Assembly: GCA_900467685.1 (NCBI GenBank)
Contig: UBQX01000004.1
Span: 1 to 64,000 of the forward strand
Source of the DNA: Hyphomicrobiales bacterium
GTDB lineage: Bacteria; Pseudomonadota; Alphaproteobacteria; Rhizobiales; Rhizobiaceae
Reading direction: 5' to 3'
DNA: 64,000 nt
The first letter of the stretch is position 1, and every line of letters begins with the position of its first letter. Shown here one piece after another: positions 51,237 to 58,685 of this stretch. A program made the translations under genes and the position numbers. The notes beneath the pieces are model-generated. The model was not told the origin of the DNA and did not search any database. It saw only the letters and a list, made by a program, of their open reading frames with translations.

Positions 51237-51266
51237 TTCTTAACCTGTTCACGCTGATTTTGTCAA
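51237..51266 (-). promoter_or_regulatory. Sigma70-like promoter for the AlpA-led leftward operon
   Basis: On the minus strand, TTGACA (51261-51266) and TAAGAA (51237-51242) are separated by 18 bp, 38 bp before the AlpA-like start. Just upstream, 51281-51300 holds a tandem TGGCAATTTC repeat that may be a regulator site. Confidence 0.55.
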
Positions 51267-51298
51267 CGGGTGACAGCGCATGGCAATTTCTGGCAATT

Positions 51299-51403
51299 TC
51301 AATGAGGTGCAATGGCGAGGCAGAACATCAAGATCAGAACGGCCACGACAACCGTTCTGACCTGTGTCTTTGCGGCTTGAGCAACGTGGCGGCGCTTGAT
51401 CAT
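51299..51403 (-). CDS. Small membrane protein (34 aa) of the lysis cassette
   Basis: A 34-residue frame: a basic N-terminus (MIKRRHVAQAAKTQVR) and one membrane helix (TVVVAVLILMFCLAIAP). Its ATG overlaps the holin-like stop in an ATGA. Basic-then-hydrophobic small proteins in lysis cassettes can be holin partners or antiholins; that role is inferred from position only. Confidence 0.5.
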   Translation of the reverse strand: MIKRRHVAQAAKTQVRTVVVAVLILMFCLAIAPH

Positions 51404-51741
51404 GATTTCGTGTCCTCCTCGGGCTTCGGCCGCAGTTCATCGCGGCGGAGGCGGAAGGCTTTGAGCATGATTTCGGCGATGACGACACCGCCGATGCCCA
51501 TCAGGAAGCCGCCGGCACCGGCCGAGTTTGATTCCGGTATTGCAATGAATTTGCCGATGCTCCACTCCACCAGCGGCACACCGATCGGCCCGGTGAAATA
51601 GGCTGTGACTGCGCCGATGAAGAACTTGCGCATTCCGGCGGCCCAGCCCGACCATTCCATGGCGACAGACACGGCAGCGCCCGCCGCACCGGCCAGCGCG
51701 ATCTCGCCTTTCGATGTGCTTAGAAAGTCCCAGAATGCCAT
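51400..51741 (-). CDS. Putative holin (113 aa)
   Basis: A 113-residue protein with three hydrophobic segments (about residues 14-30, 38-60 and 78-96) and a charged C-terminal tail (RLRRDELRPKPEEDTKS), the pattern of a class I holin. It lies next to spanin and lysozyme genes. Holins form the timed holes that let endolysin or the proton collapse trigger lysis. Confidence 0.65.
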   Translation of the reverse strand: MAFWDFLSTSKGEIALAGAAGAAVSVAMEWSGWAAGMRKFFIGAVTAYFTGPIGVPLVEWSIGKFIAIPESNSAGAGGFLMGIGGVVIAEIMLKAFRLRRDELRPKPEEDTKS

Positions 51742-52037
51742 TAATGCGTCCCCGCCTTATATTGCTTGCCGAACTCGTCGCAGTTCGCGGCCTGGCGGTC
51801 GCGGGCATCGGCGGCGTCACGCCAGCGCTGTTCCTGCCAGCGTGCCGGCTGGCCGACGATGGGCGGCGGAGGCCGGCGCACCTTTGCGATGCAATCATCC
51901 GGAAATTCCGGAAGGATGGTCTGGGCCTCGGCAACCGCTTTGGCGGCAGCGGCGGCGGCAACCTTCTCGGCGTCCGATTGGCAGGACGCGAGGAGCAAAA
52001 GGCTCATGATCGTGATGTTTATCGGCCGCCGAGCCAT
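51741..52037 (-). CDS. Outer-membrane spanin lipoprotein (Rz1-like)
   Basis: A 98-residue protein starting MARRPINITIMSLLLLASCQ; the lipobox LLAS-C19 marks lipid attachment. The mature part is Pro/Ala/Gln rich (RRPPPPIVGQPARWQEQRW), as in Rz1 proteins. The gene begins inside the inner-spanin gene in another frame, the classical nested Rz/Rz1 arrangement. The two spanins fuse inner and outer membranes at the end of lysis. Confidence 0.72.
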   Translation of the reverse strand: MARRPINITIMSLLLLASCQSDAEKVAAAAAAKAVAEAQTILPEFPDDCIAKVRRPPPPIVGQPARWQEQRWRDAADARDRQAANCDEFGKQYKAGTH

Positions 52038-52486
52038 TGGATATCCTCCTCTGTCCAGCGGGCGCATCCCTTGCACGCGTCTTTCGAAATGCGTTCGTCG
52101 GTGGCGCGCTGCGCGGCAACGTCCTTTTCGTGGGCTTCCATCGCCCGCTTGAAGGCGGCGTCTTTGAGCATCGTCACCAGGGCGATGTCATCCTGCAGCT
52201 TCTTGATCTGCGCTTCGCGCGCGGCGAGATCAGATCCAGCGACTAGTTCACGCGTTGCCGACCTCGCTGCTTCCATGGCTGCACTATGCTGGTTCAGCCA
52301 CGCATAAAGCACGAGGCCCGCAATAACGAAGACGGGCAGGGGAATGCGGAAGGTCAGGATTTTGCGTGCAATTCCGCCGTCCGGCAGCAGCATGGCGAAG
52401 AGGGGAGAGGCAAAGACCAGCGCCGGCCCGAGCACCTTGAGGTACGCCAGGACGATGGGCCAGAGGAGAGAGCCGGCGCCGAACAT
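52019..52486 (-). CDS. Inner-membrane spanin (Rz-like)
   Basis: A 155-residue protein with N-terminal hydrophobic segments (WPIVLAYLKVLGPALVFASPLFAMLL; PVFVIAGLVLYAWL) and a periplasmic coiled coil (EAARSATRELV; REAQIKKLQDDIALVTMLKDAAFKRAMEAHEKDV). This fits an Rz-type spanin, although with two membrane segments instead of one. The outer spanin starts within its last codons. Confidence 0.68.
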   Translation of the reverse strand: MFGAGSLLWPIVLAYLKVLGPALVFASPLFAMLLPDGGIARKILTFRIPLPVFVIAGLVLYAWLNQHSAAMEAARSATRELVAGSDLAAREAQIKKLQDDIALVTMLKDAAFKRAMEAHEKDVAAQRATDERISKDACKGCARWTEEDIQWLGGR

Positions 52487-52489
52487 TGT

Positions 52490-52756
52490 TCAGGCCTGCG
52501 CGGGCGTGAAGTCGACATAGAACGTGTCGCCGTTCTGAAACTTCCCGAAGAGGGCCGGATTGGCGATGACAATATTCATGTTCACGGCAGGCGAGAATTT
52601 CGCGAACGTGTTGTCCTCATCGCTGCCGTCGGCCGGGTAGGCGCTATTCTTGGCAACACCGTGAAAATAGAGCGTCTCGTTGATGGTCTCGCCCGTTTCC
52701 GGATGGCGATACGGCATCACGGCACCGACTCGTAGTTTTGCGCGCATTGTCGTCAT
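52490..52756 (-). CDS. Hypothetical phage protein (88 aa)
   Basis: An 88-residue beta-rich protein (MRAKLRVGAVMPYRHPETGETINETLYFHGVA; NGDTFYVDFTPAQA) with no recognised family. The start at 52756 follows GGAGC. It lies between lysozyme and spanin genes. Similar small beta proteins occur near phage lysis modules. Confidence 0.55.
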   Translation of the reverse strand: MTTMRAKLRVGAVMPYRHPETGETINETLYFHGVAKNSAYPADGSDEDNTFAKFSPAVNMNIVIANPALFGKFQNGDTFYVDFTPAQA

Positions 52757-52788
52757 TGAGCTTGCTCCTGTTTGACGTTCGGTTTGGG

Positions 52789-53610
52789 TCAGATCCCGAT
52801 CAAGCAGAGGCGCTTTTCGTCCTTGCGGCGCTCGAGGAGGCCACGCACTACGCGCCCGCCCGCCTTGCTGAACCAGGTGATTGCCTCGCACCCACCGACG
52901 ATGTTGCCCGCATTGAGCCGCTTCACTGCAGTGCTCTTGCCAATACCAACGATCCCGACATTGAAGGTAAGGGAGGTGTAGGCTGCATCGCGCGTCGGCG
53001 GCAGGCGGTTAAGGATCGTCACCTGCGTGAAATAGCGGTGGATCCCGTTCCGATAATCGGCAACCTGCTTTCGCATTTCAGCAATACAATCGGCCATGGC
53101 CATAGACATGCCGAGACGCACAGGCTTGCCATTGAGCGTCGTCAGGCCGCCGCAGAGAGTTGGGACGCCGACGATATCGAGATAGGCAATAAGCCTAATG
53201 CCTTCCTTCTTCATGATGTACGGAACAGCAATATCGAGCGTTTCCTGCTCGGTCGCCGGCGCCTTATTGCCGGGTGCAGCATCGGCTTTCGACGCAAGGA
53301 GAAATGCAAGAGCGATCACGACGAGGATAACGCCGCCAATGCGAAGCCATTCACGCCAGATCGAAATACCCTGCTGAAAAAGGCGACCGACAAGGCCAGC
53401 CAGCAGAAGGCCGACGCTCAGCCACCAGATGAAGAAGGGATTATAATCCTCTCCCGTGAAGCCGAAATACGCCTCGGGAATGACCAGTGCAAGGAGCCCC
53501 GCCACCTGCATCCAGAACGACAACGAGACGGAAACAATGCGCTGCCAGTCGGCGACGAAGCGGGAGAATACGATGTTGATGAGATAGCTCAGAAGCGATG
53601 CGGGGGACAT
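52789..53610 (-). CDS. Membrane-anchored GH24 lysozyme (endolysin)
   Basis: A 273-residue protein. Residues 1-108 carry three strong membrane segments (about 33-47, 58-78 and 91-108). The C-terminal half is a T4-type lysozyme with E136 (KKEGIRL), D145 (AYLDIVG) and T151, whose spacings of 9 and 6 match T4 E11/D20/T26 exactly. The rest of the fold is present (AAYTSLTFNVGIVGIGKS; AVKRLNAGNIVGGC). Most GH24 endolysins have at most a signal anchor, so the triple-pass N-terminus is unusual. It is divergent from the capsid gene. Confidence 0.82.
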   Translation of the reverse strand: MSPASLLSYLINIVFSRFVADWQRIVSVSLSFWMQVAGLLALVIPEAYFGFTGEDYNPFFIWWLSVGLLLAGLVGRLFQQGISIWREWLRIGGVILVVIALAFLLASKADAAPGNKAPATEQETLDIAVPYIMKKEGIRLIAYLDIVGVPTLCGGLTTLNGKPVRLGMSMAMADCIAEMRKQVADYRNGIHRYFTQVTILNRLPPTRDAAYTSLTFNVGIVGIGKSTAVKRLNAGNIVGGCEAITWFSKAGGRVVRGLLERRKDEKRLCLIGI

Positions 53611-53754
53611 TTGCAGCTCCAGTTTTAGTGGGCTGCACTCCTGCGCAGATCGATGCCTTTCAATATCATATGTGCCTTATTGCAACAACGCCCCAAATCC
53701 AGTATTTAGAAGCGACTGCGCAAGAGTGCTGAAATCCAAATTGGAGCTGCACTC

Positions 53755-54849
53755 ATGCCCACCATTATCCCCTTCGGCGATGCACGCGCCCAGAAGAAGT
53801 GGTCCACGTCCCTTTTCATCGACACGATGAACCAGTCATACTGGTCGAAAAAGTTCATCGGTACGGATGACAGCTACATCATCCAGCAACTGACGGATCT
53901 CGAATCCGGCGCCGGCGACACGATCCAGTACGATCTTTCGATCCGCCTGCGTGCGAAGCCCACCACGGGTGACCAGCAGCTGCAGGGCAAGGAAGAACAG
54001 CTGCGCTTCTACTCTGACTCGGTCTACATCGATCAGATGCGCCACGGCGTCGACGTTGGCGGCAAGATGACGCGCAAGCGCACCGCCCACAATCTTCGCA
54101 CGGTCGGCAAGAACCGCCTGTCCGAATACTGGTCGAAGTACCTCGATCAGATGATCTTCATCTACCTGGCCGGCGCCCGCGGCGTGAACGGCAACTTCTA
54201 CGAAGACACCTCCTGGGTCGGTTTCGCGAACAACACCATCGACACGCCGGACGCCGGGCATCTGCTCTACGGCGGCGCAGCAACGTCGAAGGCCACGCTC
54301 GCATCGACCGACAAGATGTCCAAGGCGCTCATCGAGCGCGCCGAGGTCAAGGCGTCGATGATGGCCGCCACCAACCCGGAAAACCAGCAGATGATGCCCG
54401 TCATGATCAATGGCGAGTCCCATTATGTCTGCGTCATGTCGAAGCTGCAGGCTCACGATCTGCGCACGGCCGATACCTCGGGCTGGATGGACATCCAGAA
54501 GGCAGCGGTGACGGCGGAAGGTCGCAACAACCCGATCTTCAAGGGCGGCCTCGGCATGGTCAAGAATGTCGTGCTGCACGAGCATGAAGACGTGATCCGC
54601 TTCTCGGATTACGGCTCCGGCAGCAACGTCAATGCTGCTCGCGCGCTGTTCCTCAGCCGCCAGGCCGGCGTGATGGCCTTCGGCGCAGCCGGCGGCATCC
54701 GCTTCTCGTGGAACGAAGAAGAGACCGACCACAAGAACAAGATGCTGATCAGCGCCGGCATCATCTGCGGTGTAAAGAAGACGCGCTTCAACTCGAAGGA
54801 CTACGGCGTCATTTCGCTCGATACGGCCGCGGCCGATCCGAACGCTTAA
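53755..54849 (+). CDS. Major capsid protein, N4-gp56 family
   Basis: A 364-residue N4-gp56-family major capsid protein (MNQSYWSKKFIGTDDSYIIQQ; IRLRAKPTTGDQQLQGKEEQLRFYSD; MMPVMINGESHYVCVMSK; FKGGLGMVKNVVLHEHEDV). It has an HK97-like fold. It is transcribed opposite to the lysis genes from a 144-bp divergent gap that holds both promoters. The start follows TTGGAGCTGC. Confidence 0.9.
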   Translation: MPTIIPFGDARAQKKWSTSLFIDTMNQSYWSKKFIGTDDSYIIQQLTDLESGAGDTIQYDLSIRLRAKPTTGDQQLQGKEEQLRFYSDSVYIDQMRHGVDVGGKMTRKRTAHNLRTVGKNRLSEYWSKYLDQMIFIYLAGARGVNGNFYEDTSWVGFANNTIDTPDAGHLLYGGAATSKATLASTDKMSKALIERAEVKASMMAATNPENQQMMPVMINGESHYVCVMSKLQAHDLRTADTSGWMDIQKAAVTAEGRNNPIFKGGLGMVKNVVLHEHEDVIRFSDYGSGSNVNAARALFLSRQAGVMAFGAAGGIRFSWNEEETDHKNKMLISAGIICGVKKTRFNSKDYGVISLDTAAADPNA

Positions 54850-54853
54850 TCTT

Positions 54854-54880
54854 GAGGCCGGCTAGCCCGGCCTCTCCTTG
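54854..54880 (+). terminator. Attenuator-type hairpin after the capsid gene
   Basis: GAGGCCGG and CCGGCCTC form an 8-bp stem with a 5-nt loop, followed by TCCTT. It lies right after the capsid stop and before the next structural gene, giving a probable partial terminator that raises capsid relative to downstream products. Confidence 0.6.
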
Positions 54881-54911
54881 CATTGGCCTTCAGCATCGAA
54901 CGGAGATTGAA

Positions 54912-55373
54912 ATGGCCCTCATTCAGACCGCAGTCGCAAAGCGCCAGATCGTGCCGCCCTTCCCGGAGACGGCGGGCCAGGTCTGCGCCATGCGCTTTTC
55001 CTACGCATTCGCGTCCGCACCGTCGGCAAACGACATCGTTGAACTCGGCGTGATCCCGGCCGGCGCCCGCGTCGTCGACATGATCCTCGACACGGACGAT
55101 CTAGACTCGAACGGGTCACCGACGATGACTTTCGACGTCGGCATCATGTCCGGCAATTTCGGCGACAACGACGCGGCCCGCACCTGCGGCGCCGAGTTCT
55201 TCAGTGGCTCGAATGCCCCGCAGTCCGGCGCTGTCGCACGTCCGACGCTGAAGACTGCTTTCCGCACCGCCGCCACGCAGGCTGATCGCTCGATCGGTCT
55301 CAAGGTCGCCGCAGCCGCTGCGACGTTTGTCGCTGGTTCGGTTGGCCTCACGGTTCTGTACGCCACGCCCTGA
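54912..55373 (+). CDS. Phage structural protein (153 aa), possible capsid decoration
   Basis: A 153-residue, Ala/Gly-rich beta protein (VCAMRFSYAFASAPSANDIVELGVIPAGARVVDMILDT; LKVAAAAATFVAGSVGLTVLY). It directly follows the N4-gp56 capsid gene, where decoration or head proteins are usually encoded. The start at 54912 follows GGAGATTGAA. Family not recognised. Confidence 0.65.
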   Translation: MALIQTAVAKRQIVPPFPETAGQVCAMRFSYAFASAPSANDIVELGVIPAGARVVDMILDTDDLDSNGSPTMTFDVGIMSGNFGDNDAARTCGAEFFSGSNAPQSGAVARPTLKTAFRTAATQADRSIGLKVAAAAATFVAGSVGLTVLYATP

Positions 55374-55394
55374 TCGGCGGCCCTGGCATGCACC

Positions 55395-55433
55395 GAAGGG
55401 GGGCCGCTTTTGCGCGTCCCCCTTCTTTTTTAG
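55395..55433 (+). terminator. Rho-independent terminator within the capsid module
   Basis: AAGGGGG pairs with CCCCCTT across a 16-nt loop and is followed by CTTTTTT. An alternative stem (GCGGCCC with GGGCCGC) ends in TTTT. Either form should slow or end transcription before the next gene. Confidence 0.7.
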
Positions 55434-55445
55434 AGAGGAACCCCC

Positions 55446-55721
55446 ATGCTCATTCAATGCAAGCTCGGACCGCGCGAAGTTGACGCCGGTGGCATGACAT
55501 ACGTGTTTTCCGTCGATGAAAAAGGACGTGCCGTCGCCGAGGTCCACCATGCAGTCCATCAGAAGGTCTTTCTCGCCGTCGAGCATTATGCCGAAGTCGT
55601 CGATGAAGATGAAATCGACATCGTTGACGCTGGCGATAACGGCGAAGGCGAAGAGGCGCCCGAGGGAATGGAAAGCCCGCAGACCGAGCGTCCGAAGCGC
55701 GGCCGCAAGCCGAGGAACTGA
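55446..55721 (+). CDS. Hypothetical phage head protein (91 aa)
   Basis: A 91-residue acidic protein: a beta-rich first half (QCKLGPREVDAGGMTYVFSVDEKGRAVAEV) and a charged tail ending in PKRGRKPRN. It lies in the capsid module and overlaps the next start by one base. No family is recognised. Confidence 0.6.
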   Translation: MLIQCKLGPREVDAGGMTYVFSVDEKGRAVAEVHHAVHQKVFLAVEHYAEVVDEDEIDIVDAGDNGEGEEAPEGMESPQTERPKRGRKPRN

Positions 55722-56827
55722 TGAAAGCTTCCGACATCATGCGTGATGCGGCAGAGCTGCTCCTTGATCAGGAGTTTGTGCGCTGGCCGCTTTCGGAATT
55801 GTCCGGATGGATCGATCGTGGCGTCGAGACGATTGTCACCGCGAAGCCGTCGGCTAAATCGAAAACTCTCGTGTTGACGCTGGCAAGCGGAACGAAGCAG
55901 GCGCTTCCATCCGATCAGAGCATCGTTCAGCTGCTCGATGTTGTCCGCAACATTGCCGCGGACAACACGCCCGGCCGCATGGTTCGGCAGACGGCTCGAT
56001 CGGAACTCGATTCCAACGAACCGAACTGGCACAATCCGGCAAAGGTACCGTACCGCTCGGAAGTTCGGCAGTTCGTGTTCGATGAGATCCTGCCGCAGAC
56101 GTTCTGGGTTTATCCCGGCAATGACGGGACAGGAAAGCTTGAGACCGTCGTATCGTTTTTGCCCGATGGAGTTGTGTCACTCCATACCGGCGATGCGAGC
56201 GACATCGCGACCTGGGATATCGTTGTCGGCCTTGACGATCAGTATCGTGCCGCGCTTCTCGACTATGTCATGTGGCGCGCTCTTTCCAAGGAAGATGTAG
56301 CTGCCACGTTCCAGAAGGCAACGGCATTCTTCCAATCGTTCCAGACCGCCCTGGGCGTGCAGGTTCAGGTCGAAGAGTCGACCGCCGCCGGAAAGAGGCC
56401 TTCATCCGTGCCGCCCATCCGCAGAATGGTCTCCGCCACCGAAATAAACCGTTCGTCCCAGGCAGCGCGCGCCGGCGGCGTCATGTCCGCGACGATGGTC
56501 TCGACAGCGGCCTTGCGGATCTTGGTCGACTTCTTCGGCTTGGCCTTGCCGCGCTTGGTGGCAGGTTTCGTCACCTGCGACTTCGGCGCGCGCGTCCGCT
56601 TCGGCTTCGTAGCTTCTTCCGGTGCGTTCGTGGGCTTGGCTGTCTGCTTCGGCTTGCGGGGTGCCATCAACGCCTCCGTCGTGCCTGACCGAGCTGCAAT
56701 GCGGCAGCGCGGCCGGAAGCCGGATCAGCGAGAGCTTTCAGCAATCGTTGGCCGTCTGACTGCGGTGGACCCGTCTTTCCCGCCCTGTCGCTGCGGCGAA
56801 CGTGATCGACCTCCTCAAGCGCGGTAG
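55721..56827 (+). pseudogene. Phage adaptor protein (DUF6682-type), 3-prime end replaced by antisense sequence
   Basis: Residues 1-224 are a convincing phage adaptor of the DUF6682 type (ASDIMRDAAELLLDQEFVRWPLSELSGWIDRG; LLDVVRNIAADNTPGRMVRQT; YRAALLDYVMWRALSKEDVAATFQKATAFFQSFQTALG). Such proteins normally end a few residues later. Here the frame runs on for about 145 codons through the antisense of two minus-strand genes. The authentic gene therefore stops near 56395, at a rearrangement junction, and the predicted tail is an artefact. Confidence 0.7.
56365..56670 (-). pseudogene. Truncated terminase-small-subunit-like protein (101 aa)
   Basis: A 101-residue product: a basic Lys/Pro/Ala-rich N-terminus (KPKQTAKPTNAPEEATKPKR) and then the start of a small-terminase-type HTH (WDERFISVAETILRMGGTDE), which should continue into a LADFFGVS-like helix. 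Instead it enters antisense of the adaptor gene and stops at 56365. The break is near 56401. It overlaps the DUF1376 gene by 4 bp, as in an intact early-late operon. Confidence 0.55.
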
Positions 56828-57293
56828 AGACAACCTCAAACGTCTCAGTAAGATTCTTATTATATGGCTCTGGTATTGGTATTACAGAGCAATTGCCGAG
56901 CATTTGCTTGTTCACACGATTGAAACCATTATGGTTTTTCGGCTTTTCGTCTGACGTTTGCCCGCGTTTCGAACCGTTTTCAGCCCGTTTTCGAGAGATT
57001 TCCAGCGCATTTCCAATCTCCTTTTCCGCCCGGTGATTGGAGATTTTGCCGTCCGGCGTCAGGTAGATTTTCTGCAGTGTGAGCAGCTCGGAGATCAATG
57101 CGCGGGCCTTTCGGATGCTCACGCAAAGCTCGCCAGCAAGCCACCTATCGTTATTGTCGATCGGGCCGCCATTGTCATAGATCAGGTCGAGCAGCGTCGT
57201 ATAGGCGCCACGCTGCTCCAGCGTGAGCCGCCTGTAGCCCTGCAACGCGTCCTCGTGGTAGCGACGATGATATGGCATGGTCCGACGCGTCAT
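56667..57293 (-). CDS. DUF1376 (YdaU-type) phage replication protein
   Basis: A 208-residue protein whose first 85 residues are DUF1376 (PYHRRYHEDALQGYRRLTLEQRGAYTTLLDLIYDNGGPI; LQKIYLTPDGKISNHRAEKE). The C-terminal part is a charged linker. DUF1376 proteins are found in phage replication modules. The start at 57293 has GAGGTGG and overlaps the upstream stop in ATGA; 57278 is an alternative. Confidence 0.82.
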   Translation of the reverse strand: MTRRTMPYHRRYHEDALQGYRRLTLEQRGAYTTLLDLIYDNGGPIDNNDRWLAGELCVSIRKARALISELLTLQKIYLTPDGKISNHRAEKEIGNALEISRKRAENGSKRGQTSDEKPKNHNGFNRVNKQMLGNCSVIPIPEPYNKNLTETFEVVSTALEEVDHVRRSDRAGKTGPPQSDGQRLLKALADPASGRAAALQLGQARRRR

Positions 57294-57490
57294 CGTGCCA
57301 CCTCGGCGCCCTGGGGCGTGATCAGATAGCGAGAGGGGTCACGGCCATGCGCTGTGAGCCACCCACGCTTGACGCAGTCGGCGGCGATCCAGTCGCGGAG
57401 CGTGCCGGGCTGCACATAGACCTCGCCCAGCGCTGCGGCTTCGCGCAGCAACGGTTCTTCCTGATGATTGGGTGTGGGGTGTTTTATCAT
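57290..57490 (-). CDS. Small phage protein (66 aa), winged-helix-like
   Basis: A 66-residue protein (EEPLLREAAALGEVYVQPGTLRDWIAADCVKRGWLTA...RYLITPQGAEVAR) reminiscent of a short winged helix ending in a TPQG motif. It overlaps both neighbours by 4 bp. No firm function. Confidence 0.55.
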   Translation of the reverse strand: MIKHPTPNHQEEPLLREAAALGEVYVQPGTLRDWIAADCVKRGWLTAHGRDPSRYLITPQGAEVAR

Positions 57491-58488
57491 TCGCAGGCGC
57501 CCCATTGATTGCACGTGGTGGAGAAATCGCGAGCGAGCAGGGAATATTGACGGCCCCCGCGATCCGTTTTAGCCCATTCGACCATGCGACGGATGCCGAA
57601 CCGCGAGTGGGTCGGGTCAAAGTCCGCCATGCTTGTGGGATCTCCGCCGGATGCCAGATATGCGCTCCACTCCTCTTGCATCACGGGATCGTTTACGATT
57701 GTGAAGAAGGTCGAGTGGCCGCGCTTGCATGCTTCTGAAACGAGCGTCTCCCATGTTTCTAATCGCTCGATTTGCTCGGGGAAATGTCGGTCCACAAGCG
57801 CCAGTTCAGCCTTTGAGCAATTTATACATGGGAAGCATCCCACGCGGCGGAGACCCCACCCATATAGCGCGTTTGGCTCGACACCGTGACGCCGCGAAAT
57901 CGCAAAGATGTCTTCGATGCTTTCGACACGCAACAGCGGCCGAAACACAAAGAAATTTCCCGGAAGATCGGCATGGCTTTCCAACCTCTGGAACGCCTTG
58001 AGATGCTTTCGCACCTCACTCTCCGCCGCGCGGACACCCTGCCATGACACAACAGTGGCGCCAGTCGCGAGAAGCGGCCTGGTGACATACTGATCGATCG
58101 GGATGATTTTTAGAAACTCGGTGCAGAATTGGGCTTTCCTGGACGGGAACCGTCCCTTCCATAGGCAGAGATCTAAAAACGGATTACCAGTGGGCCGCAG
58201 AACGTCGAGTGCGCGCTCAACGATATCTGCAGGTACGCCATGGCGTCTCCAATTGTTTTCGATGAAAACACGCTTTCTGGCGATCTCGCGCGAAAAATCA
58301 GCCTTCACCCATTCAACCTTCGGGCCGCCTGTCTTTTCATGCAGGCGGTTCACAGCCTCATATGTAGCAGGGTGTTCGTTACCCGTATCTGCCGCTACGG
58401 CACGAAACGGCAGCCCGCGCTCTATCGCCTTGCAATAGGTCGCGGTGCTGTCCTTCCCGCCGGAGACCGAAACGATGTGGTGCATCAT
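57487..58488 (-). CDS. PAPS-reductase-family (PP-loop) protein
   Basis: A 333-residue PP-loop ATP-pyrophosphatase-like protein: SVSGGKDST near the N-terminus, QFCTEFLKIIP in the middle, and a cysteine-rich GCFPCINCSK late in the protein. The family includes PAPS reductase and DndC; phage members have unknown roles, possibly in DNA or tRNA thiolation. The start at 58488 is placed by ATGA-type coupling to the upstream gene. Both CxxC groups are intact, so it looks functional. Confidence 0.8.
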   Translation of the reverse strand: MMHHIVSVSGGKDSTATYCKAIERGLPFRAVAADTGNEHPATYEAVNRLHEKTGGPKVEWVKADFSREIARKRVFIENNWRRHGVPADIVERALDVLRPTGNPFLDLCLWKGRFPSRKAQFCTEFLKIIPIDQYVTRPLLATGATVVSWQGVRAAESEVRKHLKAFQRLESHADLPGNFFVFRPLLRVESIEDIFAISRRHGVEPNALYGWGLRRVGCFPCINCSKAELALVDRHFPEQIERLETWETLVSEACKRGHSTFFTIVNDPVMQEEWSAYLASGGDPTSMADFDPTHSRFGIRRMVEWAKTDRGGRQYSLLARDFSTTCNQWGACE

Positions 58489-58685
58489 TCCGCAACCTCG
58501 ATTTTCTTCGCCTTCGAAAAGTGCAGACAAGGCGGCGAAACGTAGATCACGACGACTTGACCGATACGACCATGGTCAAGCGGTGCAATCGCATCGACCA
58601 GGTTCGACCCGCGAAGAGCGTCAGGATGGTTGGCTGCGTGGCGCGCAAGCACATCGGGGTTATGATTGACCGGATGGCTCTTCAT
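58485..58685 (-). CDS. Small phage protein (66 aa)
   Basis: A 66-residue protein (MKSHPVNHNPDVLARHAANHPDALRG...VVVIYVSPPCLHFSKAKK) with no known family. It overlaps the PAPS-reductase-like gene start and the methyltransferase-like stop by 4 bp each, so it is part of the coupled cluster. Confidence 0.5.
   Translation of the reverse strand: MKSHPVNHNPDVLARHAANHPDALRGSNLVDAIAPLDHGRIGQVVVIYVSPPCLHFSKAKKIEVAE

Noticed and set aside
50672-51601. A 309-codon plus-strand frame in the early region
   Set aside because: It is antisense to four small coupled phage genes with better starts and motifs (AlpA-like HTH, zinc-binding protein, holin-like).
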